From: Thermoleophilia bacterium
GTDB lineage: Bacteria > Actinomycetota > Thermoleophilia > Gaiellales > SKUG01
DNA: 7,859 bases
NCBI GenBank assembly: GCA_020438525.1
Contig: JAGQUL010000091.1
Location: forward strand, 1-7,859
Reading direction: 5' to 3'
Positions 1 through 5,790 of this stretch are shown in pieces. The position numbers were made by a program, and so were the translations under genes. Under the pieces are notes generated by a model. It ran no database searches, had not been told where the DNA came from, and was given only the letters and a program-made list of their open reading frames with translations. Positions within the stretch are counted from its first letter, which is position 1. The number at the start of each line of letters is the position of its first letter.

Positions 1-110
1 GATGCTATTTCGAAGATTCTGCTCAAGGTGATGGTCCGGGATGTCGATACTGGTGTGCCGGATCGCCGCGAGGTGGTCCGAGACCCCGATCGACAGGACG
101 ATTCGCCCTC

Positions 111-1868
111 ATGATGTCTCCCCGCCGCGTGCTCACGGGCGCGCTCGCACTGGTATCCCTCACGAGCGTCGCCGGCGCGCTGCTCGTAGCGCCGGCGATC
201 GCGCCGGCTGCGCGCGCGAGCAAGAAGCAGCCGGACCTGACCGTGACGGCCGTCGCAGTGCGTGGCGCCGCGAACCCGGGGAAGGTGATCACCGCCACCG
301 CCACGGTCCGCAACGCCGGAACGGCGAACGCGCGCGCGTCGCGAACCGTGTTCGCGATCAGCGCCGACACGAAGCTCGGCAAGGGCGACGTGCGGATCGC
401 ACCCCGTCCGACCCGGGCGCTCAAGGCACGTGCGAGCACCAAGGTCGTCGGCCGGCTCACGATCCCATCCTCGCGGCGCGGAAAGTTCTACGTGCTCGTG
501 TGTGCGGACGCACAGCGCAAGGTCCGCGAGCGCTCCGAGAAGAACAACTGCAGGGTCTCGAAGCGCCTGACGATCGTCGTCCCCGCGACCACGACGACGC
601 CGACCCCGACCCAGCCGGCGCCGACCGGCTCGGTCCACACGGTGTCGCTGGTCGCATCGCGCGACGCCGTCGAGGGGAACACGGGCACGGCGAACCTGCT
701 CGCATACGACATCGCGCTGGATTCGGTGGCAGGCGCCGACGTGACGGTGAGCTGGGCGACCCACGCCACGGCGGGGAGCAGCTCGAGCAACGATTTCGTC
801 GCCAGCAGCGGCAGCGCGACGATCCCCGCGGGCCAGACGACCGTCACCGTGACCGTGCCGATCGTAGGTGATACCAGGTCCGAGGGGGACGAGACTGTGC
901 AGGTCTACCTGACCGCCGCGAGCGGCGCCAATCTCGGCCGTTCGACCGAGATTCGCCGCTACGCGACGATCCTGGACGACGACCAGATGGTCGCGTCCGC
1001 GACGAGCACGTCGCAGACCACGGTGATGCTGCACTTCAACGACGGACCCACGAACACCGCAGGCGACGGCTCGCAGTTCACCATCCCCGGACTCGTGGTG
1101 ATCAATGCTGCGCAGAGCGGCAACGACATCACCTTGACCACCACTGCTCAGGTGGCGAATCGCAGCTACACCGTCAAGTACGCCAGCACGCTGGTAGGTG
1201 GACACCGACCTGCTCCGACGGATGACGTGTTCACCGGCACCGGCCCCGTAGCGCAGCTGCAGCTCACCGAGGTGAATGCGAACGTCACCGGTAGCGACGA
1301 CCTGGTCGAGCTGCGCGCACTGACGGGCGGCTCGATCTCGGGAGCGCGCATCGGCACCACCTTCTACGGATACTCGGGCTCCATGCTCGACCTGCCCGAC
1401 ATCAACGTCGCGGCGAACGACATCATCCTCGTGCATGGTGGCGCGCCGACCGGCGTGGTGACCGAGACGAGCGGCACGAGCGAGTGCACCGACTCAGCGT
1501 GCGTGAACGGTGCCTGGGACGTTCGTGAGACCTCGTCGCTGTCGCTGACCTCCGCCTTGCTCGGTGTCGAGGATGCCGACGGTGACCTGATGGACGCGGT
1601 TGCATTCCGCGTGGCAGCGGCCACGTCCGACGCGAGCCTCGCGATCGACATGCTGATGGAGGCCCAGCTCGACGGGCTGTGGCTCCCCGCCGACTGTGGT
1701 GGATCCGACTGCGACACGGGCGCCGAGTACGACTCCGTGAGCATCGACTGGTCGGGTACGTCCACGAGCGCGACCGGCGCGAGCATGCGCCGCACGTGGG
1801 GCGTCGACAACGACCAGGCAGGCGATTGGTCGCTCGGCACGTCCAGCTGGGGGCTCGTCAACCCGTAG
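111..1868 (+). CDS. Secreted multidomain protein: signal peptide, CARDB, Calx-beta, Ig-like, lamin-tail-like domains
   Basis: This is a 585-residue exported protein of unknown specific function, probably adhesive or structural at the cell surface. Residues 1-36 form a signal peptide: Arg5-Arg6, a hydrophobic core at about 8-30, and a plausible cut after Ala34-Arg-Ala36. Residues 41-155 resemble a CARDB domain (PDLTVTAVAV start, VRNAG motif), with Cys131 and Cys147 in the usual paired positions. A Thr/Pro linker (about 157-173) leads to a Calx-beta domain (about 175-292: a strand before DAVEGN, SATIPAGQTT, GDETVQVYL, ending ILDDDQ). Residues 293-378 look like an SbsA-type Ig-like module. Residues 383-585 start LQLTEVNAN and end DWSLGTSSWGLVNP, which recalls lamin-tail (LTD) domains; this last call is the weakest. 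This part holds four cysteines in two close pairs (459/464 and 529/534). No sortase motif or C-terminal membrane segment is seen, so the protein is probably released or held non-covalently. ATG 111 is preferred over ATG 114 because AGGA lies at 95-98. The gene converges on the importer operon. Confidence 0.85.
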   Translation: MMSPRRVLTGALALVSLTSVAGALLVAPAIAPAARASKKQPDLTVTAVAVRGAANPGKVITATATVRNAGTANARASRTVFAISADTKLGKGDVRIAPRPTRALKARASTKVVGRLTIPSSRRGKFYVLVCADAQRKVRERSEKNNCRVSKRLTIVVPATTTTPTPTQPAPTGSVHTVSLVASRDAVEGNTGTANLLAYDIALDSVAGADVTVSWATHATAGSSSSNDFVASSGSATIPAGQTTVTVTVPIVGDTRSEGDETVQVYLTAASGANLGRSTEIRRYATILDDDQMVASATSTSQTTVMLHFNDGPTNTAGDGSQFTIPGLVVINAAQSGNDITLTTTAQVANRSYTVKYASTLVGGHRPAPTDDVFTGTGPVAQLQLTEVNANVTGSDDLVELRALTGGSISGARIGTTFYGYSGSMLDLPDINVAANDIILVHGGAPTGVVTETSGTSECTDSACVNGAWDVRETSSLSLTSALLGVEDADGDLMDAVAFRVAAATSDASLAIDMLMEAQLDGLWLPADCGGSDCDTGAEYDSVSIDWSGTSTSATGASMRRTWGVDNDQAGDWSLGTSSWGLVNP

Positions 1869-1881
1869 GTGCGGCGCGCAC
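1869..1881. terminator. Small hairpin in the convergent gap (weak terminator candidate)
   Basis: The 18-bp gap between the converging stop codons holds a perfect 5-bp inverted repeat, GTGCG (1869-1873) and CGCAC (1877-1881), around a 3-base loop. It begins directly after the TAG of the secreted-protein gene. No T-run follows on either strand, so it is not a classical intrinsic terminator, and such short repeats are common in GC-rich DNA. Its position between two stops is the main reason to note it. Confidence 0.25.
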
Positions 1882-1886
1882 GGCGA

Positions 1887-2840
1887 TCAGTGGGCCGAGC
1901 GCAGCTTCGGATCGAGCATCGCCTGCACCAGGTCGACGAGCGTGTTGGCCACGATCACGAAGGTCGCGGCGATCAGGCCACCCACGAACAGCATGGCGAA
2001 GTCGGTCGTCTGCATCGCGCGCATCACGAATCCGCCCAGGCCCGGCAGGCCGAAGATCGACTCGGTGAAGATCGCGCCGCCGAGCAGCGCCGCGAAGTCC
2101 ATGCCGAACATCACCACGATCGGGATCATCGCGGTGCGCATGACGTGCAGGAAGAACACGCGACGCGGATTCAGGCCCTTCGCCTCCGCGGTCTTCACGT
2201 ACTCCTCGCGCAGCTTCTGGCGCACCGTCGTGCGCGTCATGCGCGTGTAGACGCCGGCGCTCACGATCGCGAGCGTCAGCGCCGGCAGCAGCATCGAGTG
2301 CAGCCAGCCGAAGATGCCACCCTCGAGCGGGCTCGTGTACCCGCCCGGCGGGAAGATCGGGATGTCCGCGGTGAACCACTTGAGCAGGAGCAGGCTCAGC
2401 CACGCCGTGGGGAACGAGATCCCGATCAGCGCGGTGACCATCAGCCCGCGGTCGAGCTTCGATCCGGCCGCGAGCGCGCCCTTGGCACCCGCCGTGATGC
2501 CTGCCAGCAGCCAGATCATCGCCGCGAGCACCGCCAGCCCGAACGTCACGGGGACCGCCTTGAGCGCCATCGGCACCACGTTCGCGTTGCCCTGCGACGG
2601 CGACGGGAAGTCGCCGGTCACCGTCATCTTGAGGAAGCAGCGGTACGCCGCGACGTTGCCCTTGTCGAAGCAGAACGTCTTCTCGACGGCCTTCACGCTC
2701 GCCTCGGTCGGGGTCTTGCCCGCGAAGCGGAACGCGGGGTTGCCCGGCGGCAGCACCACGAGCACCCAGAACAGGATCATGCTGACGAGCAGCAGCTTGA
2801 CAATGCCGTCGAGCATCCGGACGACGATGAATCCACCCAT
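1887..2840 (-). CDS. ABC transporter permease, DppB/OppB family
   Basis: This 317-residue inner-membrane protein is one half of the channel of a peptide/nickel-type (dipeptide, oligopeptide or related) ABC importer. TM1 lies at about 11-30 and is followed by an external loop to about residue 94. Further membrane segments lie near 95-117, 132-154, 182-198, 237-255 and 282-303. The cytoplasmic EAA loop that docks on the ATPase is clear at 212-240 (EEYVKTAEAKGL, then HVMRTAMIP). The family signature TESIFGLPGLGG is at 259-270. Length and layout fit the family. The start at 2840 is chosen because the segment from here matches the family N-terminus and because its ATG shares one base with the stop of the upstream permease (TGATG). 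AAGGGA at 2849-2854 gives a ribosome-binding site 8 bases away. An in-frame ATG further upstream (2948) would overlap the previous gene and adds non-homologous residues. Cys57 and Cys68 in the external loop are unusual. The substrate cannot be deduced. Confidence 0.93.
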   Translation of the reverse strand: MGGFIVVRMLDGIVKLLLVSMILFWVLVVLPPGNPAFRFAGKTPTEASVKAVEKTFCFDKGNVAAYRCFLKMTVTGDFPSPSQGNANVVPMALKAVPVTFGLAVLAAMIWLLAGITAGAKGALAAGSKLDRGLMVTALIGISFPTAWLSLLLLKWFTADIPIFPPGGYTSPLEGGIFGWLHSMLLPALTLAIVSAGVYTRMTRTTVRQKLREEYVKTAEAKGLNPRRVFFLHVMRTAMIPIVVMFGMDFAALLGGAIFTESIFGLPGLGGFVMRAMQTTDFAMLFVGGLIAATFVIVANTLVDLVQAMLDPKLRSAH

Positions 2841-3913
2841 CAGCGGGATCCCTTCGGGTCGAATGCTTCCTCGAGCGCCTCGCCCACGAGGTTCGCGCAC
2901 AGCACCGTGGCCATCACCATCAGGCCGCCAGCGCCCGCGATCCACCACGCGGTCGAGTAGAACGCGCGTCCGTCGGCGATCAGGTTGCCCCAGCTCGGGG
3001 TCGGCGGCTGCACGCCCACGCCGAGGAACGACAGGCCTGCCTCGCCCAGGATCATGCCCGCGAGCAGGATGCCCGAGTACGTGATGATCGTCGGCACCAG
3101 ATGCGGCAGCAGGTGCACGAACATGATGCGGCGGTCATCCGCGCCCAGCGCGCGCGCCGCCTCGACGTACTCCTTGTTGGCGAGCTCCCGCGAGTTCGCG
3201 CGCATGATGCGCGAGAAGCCGAACGAGCTGAGCGAGCCCAGCATGATCATCGGCACCATGATCGAGCTCGAGCTGATCGGGCCGATCTTGTCGCTCGTCG
3301 CGATCGCCGCGCTGAGCGCGATCGCGAACAGCATGAACGGGAACGCGATCATCACGTCCACCACGTAGGTCAGGCCCTTGTCGATGCGCCCACCGTAGAA
3401 GCCGCCGGTCAGGCCGATCAGCGTTCCGAGCGTGATGCACAGCGCGGTCGCGCCGAGCCCCACGCGCAGCGACACGCTGCCGCCCGCCAGCGCGCGGATG
3501 AACACGTCACGACCCAGGCCGTCGGCGCCGAACGTGTACTCGCGGCGCAGGCCCGGGCCCACCGCGGGCATGCCGCGCAGGTCCACGACCTCGACTTCCT
3601 TGCCGTTGATCTTCACGAAGCCGTCGAGGTTCTGCTCGGTCGCGGTTCGATGCGCCCAGTGCGCCTCGAACCACGGCGTGGCCACCGCCAGCAGGCAGAT
3701 GATCACGAACCCGACGAGCGCCGCCATCGCGATCCTGTTCGACCGGAACCGACGAACCGCGAGCTGGGTCGGGCTCTCGCTCGCCGTGCCCGCGAACTCG
3801 TCGGAGCTGCGCTTGCCACCCACGAGCGTGCCGGGCTGCTGCAGGTTGGTGGGGAGCGTGCTCGCGGTCGAGCCGCCGCGGAACGGTGCCGGCCGTGCTG
3901 CTGCGCTGCTCAT
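2840..3913 (-). CDS. ABC transporter permease, DppC/OppC family
   Basis: This 357-residue protein is the second channel subunit of the importer and would pair with the DppB-type product. A long, Ser/Thr/Pro-rich, probably cytoplasmic N-tail (about 1-50) precedes the usual region before TM1 (LAVRRFRSNR, then a TM at about 61-80). An external segment (81-126) leads to the family motif FGADGLGRD (128-136), which replaces the commoner FGTDxxGRD. Membrane segments follow near 152-172, 183-206, 217-233, 272-290 and 323-345. The EAA loop is at 248-276 (EYVEAARALGA, then HLLPHLVP), and the typical GEAGLSFLGVG plus PSWGNLIADGR lies at 290-316. The ATG overlaps the stop of the binding-protein gene by four bases (ATGA), and GAGGA at 3917-3921 is its ribosome-binding site, so translation is probably coupled. 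This gene precedes the DppB-type gene, the reverse of the usual order. The substrate is unknown. Confidence 0.93.
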   Translation of the reverse strand: MSSAAARPAPFRGGSTASTLPTNLQQPGTLVGGKRSSDEFAGTASESPTQLAVRRFRSNRIAMAALVGFVIICLLAVATPWFEAHWAHRTATEQNLDGFVKINGKEVEVVDLRGMPAVGPGLRREYTFGADGLGRDVFIRALAGGSVSLRVGLGATALCITLGTLIGLTGGFYGGRIDKGLTYVVDVMIAFPFMLFAIALSAAIATSDKIGPISSSSIMVPMIMLGSLSSFGFSRIMRANSRELANKEYVEAARALGADDRRIMFVHLLPHLVPTIITYSGILLAGMILGEAGLSFLGVGVQPPTPSWGNLIADGRAFYSTAWWIAGAGGLMVMATVLCANLVGEALEEAFDPKGSR

Positions 3914-5619
3914 TCGTCCTCACCCCCGGATCCGTCGCTGCTGCCGGAGTCCTCGTCGCTGCCCACCTCGAAGTCGTGCGTCTTCGAGTTGTTCGTGCCC
4001 GACCCGTCGACCGTCGCCTGCGAGAACAGCACGTCGTAGACGGGGTGGTACACGTAGTTGCCGTACCGCTTGCTCATCAGGTTGCGCTGCACGCCATGCG
4101 AGATCGGCGCCCACGGCCCGTCCTTCTGCAGCGCCAGGTCGAGCTCGCCCCACGCCTTCTGGCGCGCCGGGATGTCCATCAGCCGGTTCGCCGCGTCGAT
4201 CTGCTTGTCCATCCCGCCGTACCACGCGAGGTTGATCGAGTGGTGCGGATCGATGTGCGCCGAGTTGAACAGCACGTCGATGAAGTTCGAGCCCTCCGGG
4301 AAGTCCGCACCCCAGCTGCCGAACCCGATCTGGGTCTTGTTCTTCTCGTTGCCGACGATGTCGTAGAACGCCGAGCCATCCACGCCGCGCGTCTTGGCCT
4401 CGAAGCCGAGCTGCGAGAGCGTCTCCTGCAGGTACTGCGCCATGTCCGGGCTCGGCGGCGCGGTCGTGTGCCAGATCGTCACCTTGCCCGGCGTGATCCC
4501 GCTCTCCGCGATCAGCTTCCTGGCGAGCTTCATGTCCGCCTTGGGATATGCCTCCTCGCCGGTGTAGCCCGGCATGTTCGGCGGCAGGATCGTGCTCGAC
4601 GGCGTGCTTGCGCCACCGCCGAGCTTCACCATCGCTCGGCGGTTGATCGCCCAGTTCACCGCCTGGCGCACCTTGACGTTGTCGAACGGCGCGACCTTGG
4701 TGTTCATCCACACGTACGCGGTGCGCGAGATCGCGTGCTCGTGCATGTACGGCTTCCACTCCTTGGACCCGAGCAGGTACGCCAGCTTCGACCTCGGGAT
4801 CGCGCTGAGCGCCACGTCGGCCTTGCCCTGCATGATCCTCGTGATCGAGTTCTCGTCGCTCACGCCGAACTCGATCTCGATCCGGTCGACCTTCCCGTTC
4901 GGCGTCGCCTCCGGGTTCCACTCCTTGAACGCCGGGTTGCGCTCGAGCGTGGCACCGCGCGCCGGGTCGTACTTCACGAAGCGGTACGGTCCGGTCGGCG
5001 ACGAGAAGCCCGAGAGCGACATGTCCTTCGGCGGCAGCCCCTTCGGGACCGCGTACGAGAACGGCATCGCGAGCACGTACAGAAACGTGGTGTCGGGGCG
5101 CGTCAGGTGGAAGGTGATCGTCCGCGCCTCGTCGTCGGCCACGATTCCGGAGACGGTGCCCTTGCGAGTCTTCTGGAACTCGTCGAAGCCCTCGATGATC
5201 GAGTAGTAGAACGCGCCCTGCGACGGGATCAGCGCGTTGCGGTCGAAGGTGTACTTGATGTCGCTCGGCAGCACCTCGCGATTGGCCGGCGGTCCGAACT
5301 TCACGCCCTTGCGGACCTTGAAGGTGATCGTCCTGCCGCCGTCGGTGATCTCCGGCAGCGCCTCGGCCAGGTCGGGCACGAGCTCGGTGCCCGTGTCGCC
5401 GGCGACCTTCCGGTACGTGAGCAGGCCGTTGTAGACGTTGACCTGGATCTGCCACGACATGCTCAGGTAGCTCACGCCGGAGTCGATCGAGTCGGGCGCC
5501 GTCGTGGCCACGACGTGCAGCGTGTTGCCGTCGCCGTCCGACTTCGGCGGCGGGCCGAACGCGACGAGCAGCGCCGCGAGCGCGACCAGCGCGATGATGC
5601 CGATGACCTTGCCGTTCAT
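3910..5619 (-). CDS. Extracellular solute-binding protein, family 5 (peptide/nickel-type ABC importer)
   Basis: This 569-residue protein is the ligand-capturing subunit of the importer and the first gene of the operon. A hydrophobic segment at residues 5-21 follows Lys4. It ends in L18-V19-A20-F21-G22-P23, which is a lipobox in all but the required cysteine. I see no cysteine anywhere in the protein. The mature part has SBP_bac_5 features: VYNGLLTYRKV (62-72), LVPDLAEALPEITDGGRTITFKV-type segment (80-102), VKFGPP and LPSDIKYTFDR (106-127), a GPYRFVKYDP stretch (210-219), and DNVKVRQAVNWAINR (313-327). The total length suits the family. The C-terminus is an acidic Ser/Gly/Asp/Glu tail (554-569), probably disordered. 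The start at 5619 has a modest ribosome-binding site, AGGAC (5631-5635), 11 bases away. Peptides, nickel, sugars or opines are all possible ligands in this family, and the sequence alone does not choose between them. Confidence 0.92.
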   Translation of the reverse strand: MNGKVIGIIALVALAALLVAFGPPPKSDGDGNTLHVVATTAPDSIDSGVSYLSMSWQIQVNVYNGLLTYRKVAGDTGTELVPDLAEALPEITDGGRTITFKVRKGVKFGPPANREVLPSDIKYTFDRNALIPSQGAFYYSIIEGFDEFQKTRKGTVSGIVADDEARTITFHLTRPDTTFLYVLAMPFSYAVPKGLPPKDMSLSGFSSPTGPYRFVKYDPARGATLERNPAFKEWNPEATPNGKVDRIEIEFGVSDENSITRIMQGKADVALSAIPRSKLAYLLGSKEWKPYMHEHAISRTAYVWMNTKVAPFDNVKVRQAVNWAINRRAMVKLGGGASTPSSTILPPNMPGYTGEEAYPKADMKLARKLIAESGITPGKVTIWHTTAPPSPDMAQYLQETLSQLGFEAKTRGVDGSAFYDIVGNEKNKTQIGFGSWGADFPEGSNFIDVLFNSAHIDPHHSINLAWYGGMDKQIDAANRLMDIPARQKAWGELDLALQKDGPWAPISHGVQRNLMSKRYGNYVYHPVYDVLFSQATVDGSGTNNSKTHDFEVGSDEDSGSSDGSGGEDE

Positions 5620-5711
5620 GTCCCGAGTGCGTCCTGTCCCGATGTGGTCCGCCGCGCGAAGCAGGCGAACGCGTCCCTGCCGTTGTGTCGAGAATCACGC
5701 AGGATCCGTTC

Positions 5712-5732
5712 CGGGCGACGACGATTCGCCCG
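5712..5732. promoter_or_regulatory. Inverted repeat in the divergent intergenic region (candidate operator)
   Basis: CGGGCGA (5712-5718) is the exact reverse complement of TCGCCCG (5726-5732), with a 7-base spacer. The repeat sits in the middle of the 171-bp region between the divergent importer operon and ligase gene. A dimeric repressor could bind such a site, but no regulator gene is visible in the window and GC-rich repeats of this size arise by chance. No convincing promoter for the minus-strand operon could be picked out in this region. Confidence 0.3.
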
Positions 5733-5775
5733 ACCATCGAAGCGATCGAGGCGCCGCTGGTGCGACCCGGTTGCC

Positions 5776-5781
5776 TATGAT
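5776..5781 (+). promoter_or_regulatory. -10 hexamer TATGAT for the ligase gene (leaderless or short-leader promoter)
   Basis: TATGAT differs from the TATAAT consensus at one base and stands out in GC-rich surroundings. Nine bases separate it from the ATG at 5791, so transcription would begin at or within a few bases of the start codon. No Shine-Dalgarno sequence precedes that ATG. Leaderless mRNAs with exactly this layout are common in actinomycetes. No good -35 element is visible at the expected distance. Confidence 0.5.
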
Positions 5782-5790
5782 TCACGCTTC

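Noticed and set aside
97..108. 12-base match between the region before the secreted-protein gene and the divergent region (GACGATTCGCCC near 5720-5731)
   Set aside because: One or two 12-base matches are expected by chance in a GC-rich window of this size, and the placement relative to the genes differs.
2841..2948. Longer start at 2948 for the DppB-type permease
   Set aside because: The extra 36 residues overlap the preceding permease gene and do not resemble the family; the ATG at 2840 begins exactly at the expected family N-terminus with a ribosome-binding site.
1869..2960. 363-codon plus-strand open frame opposite the DppB-type permease
   Set aside because: It is rich in Arg, His, Asp and Glu as expected from the complement of a membrane-protein gene; the minus strand has EAA-loop and permease signatures.
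3886..5790. Very long plus-strand open frame antisense to the binding-protein gene, continuous with the ligase frame
   Set aside because: Its translation is a low-complexity Arg/Val/Leu/Ala/His mix typical of the complement of a GC-rich gene, while the minus strand encodes a clear family-5 binding protein. The ligase homology begins only after 5791.
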